Assembly: GCF_009765825.1 (NCBI RefSeq)
Contig: NZ_LMUR01000022.1
Coordinates: 98,087 to 162,086 of the forward strand
From: Granulicella sp. L60
Lineage (GTDB): Bacteria; Acidobacteriota; Terriglobia; Terriglobales; Acidobacteriaceae
DNA: 64,000 nucleotides
Direction: 5' to 3'
This document shows, piece by piece, positions 35,581 through 43,480 of this stretch. The notes beneath the pieces were generated by a model, which did not search any database, was not told the origin of the DNA, and saw nothing but the letters and a program-made list of their open reading frames with translations. Position 1 is the first letter of the stretch, and each line of letters opens with the position of its first letter. The position numbers were made by a program, and so were the translations under genes.

Positions 35581-35922
35581 ATGATCCGGGCTTCTTTCTT
35601 GCTTCTTTTGTTGGTGGTCGTTGGGTGTAAGTCGGTGCCGCCGCCTTTGCCGCTGACGGAGTTGAATGCGCAGCAGGCACGTGGACATGCGGTGTTTCAG
35701 ACCCGTTGCGCGTTGTGCCACTACGACCGCAAGGACGCTTCGCTGCATGGGCCGGCGTTGATCGGTGTGCTCAAGAAGCCTTATCTGCCGAGCGGCGCTC
35801 CGGCCAATGATGAACGTGTGACGGATACGGTGATGCATGGACGCGCGCTGATGCCGGCTCTGGGGAATACGATGGATCAGCAGGATATGGACGATCTGCT
35901 GGCGTATCTGCATACATTATGA
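35581..35922 (+). CDS. Cytochrome c lipoprotein
   Basis: 113 aa. N-terminal lipoprotein signal ending LVVVGC. One c-type heme site Cys43-Ala-Leu-Cys46-His47, with Met in ALMPALGNTMD as the probable distal ligand. It is a small single-heme cytochrome for periplasmic electron transfer. AAGGAG lies directly against the ATG, which is unusually close. It overlaps the next membrane gene by 4 nt. The redox partner is unknown. Confidence 0.85.
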   Translation: MIRASFLLLLLVVVGCKSVPPPLPLTELNAQQARGHAVFQTRCALCHYDRKDASLHGPALIGVLKKPYLPSGAPANDERVTDTVMHGRALMPALGNTMDQQDMDDLLAYLHTL

Positions 35923-36296
35923 GCGAGACCGATGAAGTAAAGAGGCTTCAGGCGCGGGCGCATGGGATGCTGCCGGGTGTGGCGGGCATCTGCCTGTTTA
36001 TGGTGGTGCTGACGATACTCAACGCCGTGGCGGCGCTGCGGGGCAGCTTCGGCACTGGCACGGGAAGGTATGGCGTGCTGACCTTGTGTACGTTGCTGGC
36101 GGCGGGTGTGCTGGGGTTGCTGCGGCTGCGGCGGTGGGGCTGGTCGCTGGTGTTGGCAGGGTGTTTGACGCTTTGCCTGGGGAATCTGTTCGTGTTTGAG
36201 AAGACGCACGCAGGGCAGTTTCTGTTGCAGGGATTGTTTGCGCTTGTGTTCTTTCTCTATCTGGTAAGGACAGAGGTTCGAGAGCGGCTGCGGTGA
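35919..36296 (+). CDS. Four-helix membrane protein of unknown function
   Basis: 125 aa with four predicted membrane segments (LPGVAGICLFMVVLTILNAV, YGVLTLCTLLAAGVLGLLRL, WGWSLVLAGCLTLCLGNLFV, QFLLQGLFALVFFLYLVRTE). It overlaps the cytochrome c gene (ATGA), so the two are probably made together, perhaps in one membrane redox module. No conserved functional residues can be named. Confidence 0.65.
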   Translation: MSETDEVKRLQARAHGMLPGVAGICLFMVVLTILNAVAALRGSFGTGTGRYGVLTLCTLLAAGVLGLLRLRRWGWSLVLAGCLTLCLGNLFVFEKTHAGQFLLQGLFALVFFLYLVRTEVRERLR

Positions 36297-36616
36297 ATCT
36301 GACGGGTGGTTCGTTGCGAACGCAGTGCGCCATATCTATACAACGCGGATTCCCAATTCGAATCCGCGCAAAATAAATCCAGAAAACCTGTCGTATTTTT
36401 CCGTGACCAGAGCTGTGGTGTCAAAATGCCACGACCACCATACGAATCACCACAACTCACCAGCAAACTACCACGCGTGCGCACCACAAATTCGCCGACC
36501 CCCCTTAAAAATCACAGCAAATTCGCAAAATCGGCTCCCGCCGCCATGAGTCTTTTTTTCGCCCAAATCAACCTCGCTGAAGTAGGGTCTGGGGTGGTTT
36601 GGATACAATGGAGGGG
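36297..36616. other. Gene-free region upstream of lipA with ACCA motifs
   Basis: 320 bp with no supported gene. It is A/C-rich on the plus strand, unlike the neighbours, and holds a run of ACCA motifs at 36434, 36437, 36449, 36459, 36470 and 36483 with steps near one helical turn. A TTTTTTT tract is at about 36551-36558. The lipA -10-like box is at its right end. Confidence 0.6.
36604..36609 (+). promoter_or_regulatory. -10-like box of lipA
   Basis: TACAAT, 7 nt before the ATG at 36617. An earlier in-frame ATG at 36608 overlaps this box and is therefore less likely to be the start. Confidence 0.4.
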
Positions 36617-37579
36617 ATGACTCCTCCGGTGGCGCAATCGGGAATGCAGTTGAATGCAGAGCTGGTGCAGATCGATCTGACGCCGCGCAAACCTGCGCCC
36701 AAGCCGGCCTGGTTGAAGGCCAAGGCTCCGATGGGGGAGACGTTTCACAATCTGAAGAAGATGGCGCGGGAGCTGAACCTGCATACGGTGTGCGAGAGCG
36801 CGCAGTGCCCGAATATCGGGGAGTGCTGGAATCAGAAGTCGGCGACGTTCATGATGCTGGGGAATCTGTGCACGCGGCGATGCGGGTTTTGCGCGGTGCC
36901 GAAGGGCAAGCCGGAGCCGATTGACTTCGATGAGCCGCGGCGGGTGGCGTATGCGGTTGCGCAGTTGGGTCTTGCTCATGCAGTGATTACGAGCGTGAAT
37001 CGCGATGACGATAATGTGGGCGCAGCGCGGGCGTTTGTGAGTGTGATCGAAGAGATTCGGATGCAGGCGCCGGGGTGCCGGGTGGAGGTGTTGACGCCGG
37101 ACTTTCAGGGGAACGAAGAGGCGCTGCGGCTGGTGGTGGAGGCGCGGCCGGAGATTCTGAATCACAATATCGAGACGGTGCCGAGGCTGTATCGCGTGGC
37201 GAAGTCAGGCGGGCGCTACGAGAAGTCGCTGCGGTTTCTGCAGCATGCGAAGGAGCTTGCGGCGGAGATGTTCGATGATCGGGATGGCGATCAGATTGTG
37301 ACGAAGACGGGCATCATCGTGGGGATGGGCGAGGAGATGCACGAGCTGCTGGCGGTGTTTCGCGATCTGGCGGACCGGCGGGTGGATATTCTGACGATTG
37401 GGCAGTATCTGCGGCCTTCGCGAGATCATCTGCCGATGGCGCGTTACTATACGCCGGAGGAGTTTGCGTTTTTGAAGCATGAGGCCGTGGGGATGGGGTT
37501 TCGGCATGTGGAGTCGGGACCGCTGGTGCGGAGCAGCTATCATGCGCAGGAGCAGGCTGAGAGTACAGGGCTGGCTTAG
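36617..37579 (+). CDS. lipA: Lipoyl synthase
   Basis: Radical SAM enzyme that inserts two sulfur atoms into protein-bound octanoyl groups to make lipoyl cofactor. The auxiliary cluster motif CESAQCPNIGEC (CX4CX5C) and the radical SAM motif CTRRCGFC (CX3CX2C) are both intact. HNIETVPRLYRVAKSGGRYE and the C-terminal RSSYHAQEQ are standard; the Ser of VRSSYHA is the third-cluster ligand. The chain from ATG 36617 has 320 aa. lipB is not in the window. Confidence 0.96.
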   Translation: MTPPVAQSGMQLNAELVQIDLTPRKPAPKPAWLKAKAPMGETFHNLKKMARELNLHTVCESAQCPNIGECWNQKSATFMMLGNLCTRRCGFCAVPKGKPEPIDFDEPRRVAYAVAQLGLAHAVITSVNRDDDNVGAARAFVSVIEEIRMQAPGCRVEVLTPDFQGNEEALRLVVEARPEILNHNIETVPRLYRVAKSGGRYEKSLRFLQHAKELAAEMFDDRDGDQIVTKTGIIVGMGEEMHELLAVFRDLADRRVDILTIGQYLRPSRDHLPMARYYTPEEFAFLKHEAVGMGFRHVESGPLVRSSYHAQEQAESTGLA

Positions 37580-37595
37580 AAGAGTTGCGCAGGGG

Positions 37596-37817
37596 TTAGC
37601 CGAGGCGCTTGGCGCGGATGATGTCTTCGCAGTTGAAGCACTGGCGGAGGCCCTGAGCGGGGCTGCCGGATAGGTAAGTGACGCGTTTGTTGCGTGGGAT
37701 CGACTGGAGACGGTTGCACTTTTCGGTGGTGTGGAAGACTTTGCTGCCCTCGCGCCAAGTGGGTGGGATCTCGGGTGTGAGGGTGGGCTGGTCCGGGAAG
37801 AGTGGCGTGGAGCACAT
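37596..37817 (-). CDS. Small Cys/His protein, possible zinc-binding
   Basis: 73 aa. The spacing His-x5-Cys (VFHTTEKCNRL) followed about 28 residues later by CFNC (GLRQCFNCEDI) looks like a small treble-clef or metal-binding module of the kind seen as a tail on other proteins. The ATG at 37817 has TATCCT 6 nt upstream and no Shine-Dalgarno site. Convergent with lipA, 16 bp apart. No known function. Confidence 0.55.
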   Translation of the reverse strand: MCSTPLFPDQPTLTPEIPPTWREGSKVFHTTEKCNRLQSIPRNKRVTYLSGSPAQGLRQCFNCEDIIRAKRLG

Positions 37818-37823
37818 CGTTGT

Positions 37824-37829
37824 AGGATA
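37824..37829 (-). promoter_or_regulatory. -10-like box of the small Cys/His gene
   Basis: TATCCT on the minus strand, 6 nt before the ATG at 37817. Confidence 0.4.
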
Positions 37830-37968
37830 GCGGGACCAGCGGTGGAATGCTTCCACAGGACCTACGAGCTTCAGAAGCGTCAACTGTTTAGAAGCGTCAG
37901 AATTTCTGGAGCTTCAACACGTGAAGCTTTGTTCGGGATAAAACATCTGACGTGTACAAGGAGTTTTC

Positions 37969-39000
37969 ATGGAATATAGGCAGCTTGGACGATCGGGATT
38001 GAAGGTGCCGGAGCTTTGCTTCGGAGCGGGAACGTTTGGCGGCAATAACGAGTTCTTCAAGGCCTGGGGCGCGACCGACGATATCGCCGAGGCGCGGAAG
38101 ATGGTGGATATCTGTGTGGAGAACGGGATTACGTTGTTCGATACGGCGGACATCTACTCGAATGGGCAGAGCGAAGAGGTTCTGGGGAAGGCGCTCGATC
38201 ATTTGGACCGCGAGGACGTGATGATCTCGACGAAGTCTACGTTTCGCCTGGGCAAGGGGCCGAACGATGTGGGGTCGAGCCGGTATCACCTGATTCAGTC
38301 GGTGGAGCGGTCGCTGAAGCGGCTGGGGTCGGAGTATATCGACATCTACCATCTGCATGGGTTTGACGCGGTGTCGCCGGTGGAGGAGACGCTGCGGGCG
38401 CTGGATGATCTGGTGAGAGAGGGCAAGATTCGGTATATCGCGTGCTCGAATTTTTCCGGTTGGCATCTGATGAAGTCGCTGAGCGTGAGTGAGCGGTATG
38501 GGTGGTCGAAGTATGTGGGGAACCAGGCGTACTACTCGCTGGTGGGACGCGAGTTTGAGTGGGAGCTGATGCCGCTGGCGCTGGATCAGGGTGTGGGGAC
38601 GCTGGTGTGGTCGCCGCTGGGATGGGGACGGCTGACGGGGAAGATTCGCCGTGGGTCGCCGATTCCTGCGGAGAGCAGGCTGCATAAGACGGCGGCGCAG
38701 GGTCCGCAGGTGGACGACGAATATCTGTACAAAGTTGTGGATGCGATTGATGAGATAGCGAAGGAGACGGGCAAGACGGTACCGCAGATTGCGTTGAACT
38801 GGCTGCTGCGACGGCCTACGGTTTCGACGCTGATTGTTGGGGCGAGGAACGAGGAGCAGTTGCGGCAGAATATCGGCGCGGTCGGTTGGACGTTGAGCAA
38901 GGAGCAGGTGGCAAAGCTGGATGCTGCTAGTGAGGTGCCGAAGACGTATCCGTACTGGCACCAGGCGCAGTTTGTCGAGCGTAATCCGTTTCCTGTGTAA
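37969..39000 (+). CDS. Aldo/keto reductase
   Basis: 343-aa NADPH-dependent oxidoreductase with a TIM-barrel fold. The catalytic tetrad is visible as Asp58 and Tyr63 (FDTADIYS), Lys89 (ISTKSTF) and His130 (DIYHLHGFD). The NADP-binding LIVGARNEEQLRQN is near the C-terminus. It resembles the YajO/Tas and plant-type AKR groups. AAGGAG lies 7 nt before the ATG. The substrate is unknown. A strong bidirectional terminator follows. Confidence 0.9.
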   Translation: MEYRQLGRSGLKVPELCFGAGTFGGNNEFFKAWGATDDIAEARKMVDICVENGITLFDTADIYSNGQSEEVLGKALDHLDREDVMISTKSTFRLGKGPNDVGSSRYHLIQSVERSLKRLGSEYIDIYHLHGFDAVSPVEETLRALDDLVREGKIRYIACSNFSGWHLMKSLSVSERYGWSKYVGNQAYYSLVGREFEWELMPLALDQGVGTLVWSPLGWGRLTGKIRRGSPIPAESRLHKTAAQGPQVDDEYLYKVVDAIDEIAKETGKTVPQIALNWLLRRPTVSTLIVGARNEEQLRQNIGAVGWTLSKEQVAKLDAASEVPKTYPYWHQAQFVERNPFPV

Positions 39001-39013
39001 GAGGCTTTGTAGA

Positions 39014-39057
39014 AAGATGAAGGGCTCGCAGGCAGATGCTTGCGAGCCCTTCATCTT
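39014..39057. terminator. Bidirectional terminator between aldo/keto reductase and porin
   Basis: AAGATGAAGGGCTCGCA (39014-39030) pairs perfectly with TGCGAGCCCTTCATCTT (39041-39057) to give a 17-bp stem with a 10-nt loop. It lies between convergent genes. Confidence 0.85.
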
Positions 39058-39069
39058 TGATGGTGCGGG

Positions 39070-40686
39070 TTAGAACTTGACGAGGAAGGCGCCGGTGATG
39101 CGGTTCTCGCTTTCGCGAAGATCCGGAGCCCATCCTGGGACGAGCGATCCGGGTGCTCCGGTGTTTCCTCCTGGCGGGGTTACACCTCCGGGTCCACTGA
39201 AGTACGGGACGTTCGCGGCGCGGTGGTTGTACTCCAGGCGATAGGTGAAGTACTGGCTGGGCATGTAGTCGGCTGTGACCGAAGCGTCCCATGCTTTGAA
39301 CGGATCGCCTGGGTTCTCGGTGAAGTATGGCGTGCCAGAAGCGGCGGTGGCACCGTTGATCGGCGGCAGCAGCACGAGGTAGCGGCCGGGGTTATTGATG
39401 CGACCGCCGCCTAGCGTGAAGCCAAACTTGTCTCGGTCAAACCAGAGCCGGTTGTAGACCATGAAACCGAGGAAGCTCTGTTTCGGGCCTTGCTTGGTAT
39501 TGCCATGGCAGCTGACTCCGCCGCCACTCTCGCAACCGGCGTCTCCGGTGACAGTGAAGGCAGCTTTGCTGATCAAAGAGTAGGGGTGGTCATAGTACTT
39601 GTACTCGATGCTGTCGTCGGTGTGTAAGCGGGTGCGGGTTGCTACGCCAAGCGCATCCTCTCCGAAGCCGTACTGGTTGCCGATGATCTGCAACTTGCCG
39701 GTGGGCCTCCACAGAATTTGTCCGCCAAGTCCAGGCCGACCGTTGAAACGGCCGTAGGACTGCCATCCGTTGATGAACCATGGCTCGATCTTTAGCTTCG
39801 CTGTGGGAAACCACTGCACGCGCACACCGTTGAAGAACCACGGCGTGTTCGACGAGACGTACGACGGCTGATAGGCCCAGTTATCGAACTGATAGAACGA
39901 GAAGAGGCCGACGTAGGAGAGGAAGATACCGGCATCGACGTTGATGCCGTGCTGCACGTTGAAGTGGTATCCGGCGTTAGCCTCGCCAATATAACGATAG
40001 GCGTCGGCGAGGTCCCACTGCCCGCGCGCGGGGCTTGCATCGTTGCGCGGCGTGGCCGTGGCGTAGAGGCCGAGCTGGCTCAAAAAGCGGGCGCGCACAT
40101 TGTTTACGTGGAAGTCGCCGCCGAGCCCAAGGTCCGTCAGTGTGACCTCGCTGGAGCGAAAGACTTCGCTCGAGCCGACGATGGTGTCGTCTTGCGGGTG
40201 ACGGAAGTCGTAGGTGTAACTCACGTCCGAACGTATCTCCGGGGTGAAGTATTTGGTTGCGTAGGGAGTGTCCTTGGTGCGGGAGTTGCCGTTGAGCCAG
40301 GTGAAGTCGGCGAAGGCGAACGGGGTCGAGTGGGGATCGGCGGGGTCGGTGCTTGCAGGCTGCTCTTCAGTGGCGACGACAGCTGCCGGCGCTGGCACAG
40401 GCACGGGCGTAGAGGCCTTCGGCGTTGTAATGTGAGTGGTCTCGGGCTGTGGCGCATTGGTCCGCTTCAGCTCGATCAGCTCCTTCTGAATCTCCTCTAA
40501 TTTGTCCTGCAGTTGCTGAATCTTCAGGTCCTGAGATGTCTGCATACTGGTGTTTTCTACTGCAGTCTGCAGATTGGGTGTCTGCGTCTGCGCCAGCAAG
40601 CTTCCCACGCTGAGCGTCAGCCCGACCCCAAGGGTCAACCCAATTCGACAGAGTCCTTTAGTGGGTGACTTGATTGTTTTCTCCAC
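39070..40686 (-). CDS. Outer-membrane beta-barrel porin (BBP2/OmpL-like)
   Basis: 538 aa with a signal peptide ending SLLAQTQ, a short coiled coil (IQQLQDKLEEIQKELIELKR, about residues 55-75) and a Pro/Ala-rich linker. A barrel of alternating strands follows (for example YHFNVQHGINVDAGIFLSYV and KIEPWFINGWQSYGRFNG), ending with the outer-membrane-type terminal Phe in TGAFLVKF. The layout and the phrase VQWFPTAKLKIEPWFINGWQ match the bacterial BBP2 porin family. GTG start with GGGAGA upstream. The solute is unknown. Confidence 0.82.
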   Translation of the reverse strand: MEKTIKSPTKGLCRIGLTLGVGLTLSVGSLLAQTQTPNLQTAVENTSMQTSQDLKIQQLQDKLEEIQKELIELKRTNAPQPETTHITTPKASTPVPVPAPAAVVATEEQPASTDPADPHSTPFAFADFTWLNGNSRTKDTPYATKYFTPEIRSDVSYTYDFRHPQDDTIVGSSEVFRSSEVTLTDLGLGGDFHVNNVRARFLSQLGLYATATPRNDASPARGQWDLADAYRYIGEANAGYHFNVQHGINVDAGIFLSYVGLFSFYQFDNWAYQPSYVSSNTPWFFNGVRVQWFPTAKLKIEPWFINGWQSYGRFNGRPGLGGQILWRPTGKLQIIGNQYGFGEDALGVATRTRLHTDDSIEYKYYDHPYSLISKAAFTVTGDAGCESGGGVSCHGNTKQGPKQSFLGFMVYNRLWFDRDKFGFTLGGGRINNPGRYLVLLPPINGATAASGTPYFTENPGDPFKAWDASVTADYMPSQYFTYRLEYNHRAANVPYFSGPGGVTPPGGNTGAPGSLVPGWAPDLRESENRITGAFLVKF

Positions 40687-40762
40687 GGTAATTCTCCCAT
40701 TCTGTTAGCGTCAGCGGCTTGAGCACGCGAGCTAAACCACTGTCGACTTTAACAAGGGCGGG

Positions 40763-40796
40763 ATAAAGAATTCGTCTAGAGCGCATAAAGAACTCG
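40763..40796. repeat. 12-bp direct repeat, possible operator of the porin gene
   Basis: ATAAAGAATTCG and ATAAAGAACTCG (11 of 12 identical) start 22 bp apart, about two helical turns. They lie 77-110 bp upstream of the porin start, a usual place for activator or repressor sites. Confidence 0.5.
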
Positions 40797-40959
40797 TAAC
40801 GAGAAGAGAGGCTCGCATGAGGATTAAATGGGTTTTTGAGGAGGGGAGATTGCGGAGTTGCGGGAGGATCTTGGCTATGTGAGAACTCGGCAGTGGGACG
40901 GCGCGGAATCAGTTCTTCCTTGGTGCGGATCTGATTTATAAGCCTCTAACGAGGCTGGC

Positions 40960-40980
40960 AGTGCGGTGTTCGCACTTTTT
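40960..40980 (+). terminator. Plus-strand hairpin with T tract, no gene in front
   Basis: AGTGCG (40960-40965) pairs with CGCACT (40971-40976) and runs into TTTTT. A second hairpin AGCCTC/GAGGCT lies just upstream (40941-40956). No plus-strand gene ends here, and the T tract is on the wrong side for the minus-strand exporter. Confidence 0.45.
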
Positions 40981-41010
40981 AGTTACCTATTTGTGATTAG
41001 GCTTTGGAGG

Positions 41011-42675
41011 TTAGTGGCCGGCGGAGGGGCTGGCGTGTTTTGGCGGGCGGGGGATGAAGAAGAGCAGGGGTATCATGCAGGCGCAGAAGACGGCGAGATA
41101 CTGGATGATGTCGAGGTAGGAGAGCATGGCTGCCTGGCGGTGGAGCTGGTTGTAGAGATAGGCCTGGGCGGCGTGGGAGCCGGTGCCGGTCATGGGATTG
41201 CCGCTGGTCTTGCCGCCGAAGATGCCTTTGAGCATCGCGACCTGCTTCATGAAGGCGGGGTTGCCGGGTGTGAGGTTGCGGACCATGTTGCTCTCGTGGG
41301 TGGCGGTGCGGCGGGTGAGCATGGTGGCCATAAAGGCCGTGCCGCAGGAGCCGCCAATGTTGCGGGCGAGATTGGTGAGGCCAGAGACGTCGTTGTTCTC
41401 CGACTGCTTTACGCCGATGTAGGCGATGGTGTTGATGGGGATGAAGAGGAAGGCGAGACCGGAGGCCTGGAAGCAACGGAGAAAGACGAGGCGTCCGTAG
41501 CTGACGCCGAGGTCCATGCTGTGCATGGTGATGAGGGAGACGGTGAGTATGGCGAAGCCGAAGCCGATGAGTTTGCGCGGATCGGTGCGGCCTACGAGGA
41601 CACCGACGACGGGCATCATGGCCATCATCATGAGACCGGCGGGGGAGAGGACGAGACCGGCGAGCTCTGCGGTGTAGCCGAGCAGGGTCTGGACGAGCTG
41701 GGGGATAAGGATGGTGGTGCCGTAGAGCGAGAAGCCGAGCACGAACATCAGCAGGAAGCAGATGGCGAAGTTCGTGCGTTTGAAGAGGGTGAGGTTGAGG
41801 ATGGGGCGATGGCCTTCGCGGAGTTGTTTGAGCTCCCACCAGATCATGACGACGAAGGCGACGACCATGGTGACGGCGAAGAAAGCGATGAGGTGGGAGG
41901 AGAACCAGTCGTCCTCCTGGCCCTTGTCGAGGACGAACTCGAGGGAGCCGAAGGTCAGGCCGAGGAGACCGAAGCCGAGGAAGTCGAGCTTGATGCCGCC
42001 CTTCTGGGACTTCGCGACCTGGGCTTTGACGTAGGGCGGGTCTTCGACGATGCGGGAGGTTAAGAACAGAGAGATGAGGCAGATGGGGACGTTGAGGAAG
42101 AAGATCCATCGCCAGTCGAAGTTGTCGGTGATGTAGCCGCCGAGGGTGGGGCCGATGGCGGGGGCGCAGACGACGGCTAGGCCGTACATGGCAAAGGCCT
42201 GACCGCGTTTTTCCGGAGGGAAGGTGTCGGCGAGGATGGCCTGTTCGGAGGGGGCGAGGCCGCCGCCGCCGATTCCCTGCAGGATGCGGCAGAAGATCAG
42301 GAGGGGGAGGGTGGGGGCGAAGCCGCAGAGGGCGGAGCTAATGCCGAAAAGGGCGACGCAGATCATGTAGAACTTCTTGCGCCCGATGAAGGTGGTCATG
42401 TAGGCGCCAGCGGGCAGGATGATGGCGTTGGAGACCAGGTAGGCGGTGAGGACCCAGGTGGCTTCGTCCTGCGTGGCGCCGAGGCCGCCGGCGATGTGGG
42501 GCAGGGCAACGTTAGCGATGGAGGAGTCGAGCACCTCCATGAAGGTGGCCAGGGTGACCGTCATGGCGACGATCCAAGGGTTGATGCGCGGCCGCCAGGG
42601 ACGCTCGACGGTGGTGTGGGACTCGTGTACTTCGGGAAGTTGCGCGCCCGGGAGTTCTACAGTGGTGGTTGCCAT
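41011..42675 (-). CDS. DHA2-family MFS drug exporter (EmrB/QacA type)
   Basis: 554-aa inner-membrane exporter with 14 predicted helices. The DHA2 hallmark LATFMEVLDSSIANVALPHI is in helix 1, the cytoplasmic FIGRKKFYMICVALFG motif A and GPTLGGYITDNFDWRWIFFL motif C are clear. Such proteins export drugs, dyes or detergents by proton antiport, often with an EmrA-type adaptor, which is not seen here. The start at 42675 puts about 30 residues before helix 1; an open frame to 42855 is not used. TACAAT lies 14 nt upstream. Confidence 0.9.
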   Translation of the reverse strand: MATTTVELPGAQLPEVHESHTTVERPWRPRINPWIVAMTVTLATFMEVLDSSIANVALPHIAGGLGATQDEATWVLTAYLVSNAIILPAGAYMTTFIGRKKFYMICVALFGISSALCGFAPTLPLLIFCRILQGIGGGGLAPSEQAILADTFPPEKRGQAFAMYGLAVVCAPAIGPTLGGYITDNFDWRWIFFLNVPICLISLFLTSRIVEDPPYVKAQVAKSQKGGIKLDFLGFGLLGLTFGSLEFVLDKGQEDDWFSSHLIAFFAVTMVVAFVVMIWWELKQLREGHRPILNLTLFKRTNFAICFLLMFVLGFSLYGTTILIPQLVQTLLGYTAELAGLVLSPAGLMMMAMMPVVGVLVGRTDPRKLIGFGFAILTVSLITMHSMDLGVSYGRLVFLRCFQASGLAFLFIPINTIAYIGVKQSENNDVSGLTNLARNIGGSCGTAFMATMLTRRTATHESNMVRNLTPGNPAFMKQVAMLKGIFGGKTSGNPMTGTGSHAAQAYLYNQLHRQAAMLSYLDIIQYLAVFCACMIPLLFFIPRPPKHASPSAGH

Positions 42676-42805
42676 GAGGTGTTTATTCGATTGTATGGGT
42701 TTGGACCGGGATTCAGAGAGTTTGGGAATAGTCTGCGATCTTTGGAAGGACGTATCCCCTGATTGAGTGATAGGTTCGTAGCGAGTGCGGTTTTGAGGAG
42801 GCTTT

Positions 42806-43438
42806 ATGTATATTCCCGCGGCAAACAAGGAGGATCGCCTCCCGGTACTGCACAAGTTGATGGAAGATCAGCCGTTTGCGTCGTTGATCACGGTGGGCTC
42901 CTTGGGGCTGTTTGCTTCGCATATTCCGATGGTGGTGGAGCGGGAGGGTGGTCCGCTGGGTCGATTGAAGGGGCATCTCTCGCGTGCGAATGGGCAATGG
43001 AAAGATATATCTGCGTCTGTGGAGGCGCTTGCGATATTTTCCGGGCCACAGCACTACATTACGCCGTCGTGGTATCCGGAGAAGCAGGAGACGGGGAGGG
43101 TGGTGCCTACGTGGAACTATGCCGTGGTGCATGCCTATGGGTATATGAGAGTGATCGAAGATGGGGAGTGGTTGATGGCCCATCTGGAGAGTCTGACGAA
43201 CATCCATGAGGCGGATTCGGCGGTTCCGTGGAAGGTGAGCGACGCTCCGGCGAGCTATGTTGCTTCGCTAGTGAAGGGGATTGTCGGGTTGGAGATGGTA
43301 ATTGAGCGTATTGAGGGAAAGTGGAAGGCGAGCCAGAACCGTTCGGAGGAGGATCGCGTGGGTGTGGCGCGAGGCCTGGCTGAGTTGGATACGGAGGAGA
43401 GTCTGGCGATGAAGGCTTTGGTGGATGAGCGAAGGTGA
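42806..43438 (+). CDS. PaiB-like FMN-binding negative regulator
   Basis: 210-aa protein with the split-barrel flavin-binding fold. The start MYIPAANKEDRLPVLHKLME and the segments GHLSRANGQWKD and ALAIFSGPQHYITPSWYPEK are characteristic of the PaiB family, first described as a repressor of protease and sporulation genes in Bacillus. GAGGAGG lies 6 nt before the ATG. It is divergent from the drug exporter (130 bp between starts), so it may control that gene; that is inference. Confidence 0.85.
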   Translation: MYIPAANKEDRLPVLHKLMEDQPFASLITVGSLGLFASHIPMVVEREGGPLGRLKGHLSRANGQWKDISASVEALAIFSGPQHYITPSWYPEKQETGRVVPTWNYAVVHAYGYMRVIEDGEWLMAHLESLTNIHEADSAVPWKVSDAPASYVASLVKGIVGLEMVIERIEGKWKASQNRSEEDRVGVARGLAELDTEESLAMKALVDERR

Positions 43439-43467
43439 GGGGCGAGGCAATTCCGGGTGAATCGCGG

Positions 43468-43473
43468 TAGGCT
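43468..43473 (+). promoter_or_regulatory. -10-like box of the M1 peptidase gene
   Basis: TAGGCT, 7 nt before the ATG at 43481, which has no Shine-Dalgarno site. Confidence 0.35.
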
Positions 43474-43480
43474 AGCAATA

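Larger units (their letters stand above)
40687..41010. other. Gene-free region between porin and DHA2 exporter
   Basis: 324 bp without a supported gene. It holds a 12-bp direct repeat (40763-40774 and 40785-40796) upstream of the porin, two small hairpins at 40941-40956 and 40960-40976, and a T tract to 40980. Confidence 0.6.

Noticed and set aside
40966..42063. 365-codon acidic frame on the plus strand
   Set aside because: Antisense to the DHA2 exporter; the Glu/Gly/Asp excess is the complement of its hydrophobic codons.
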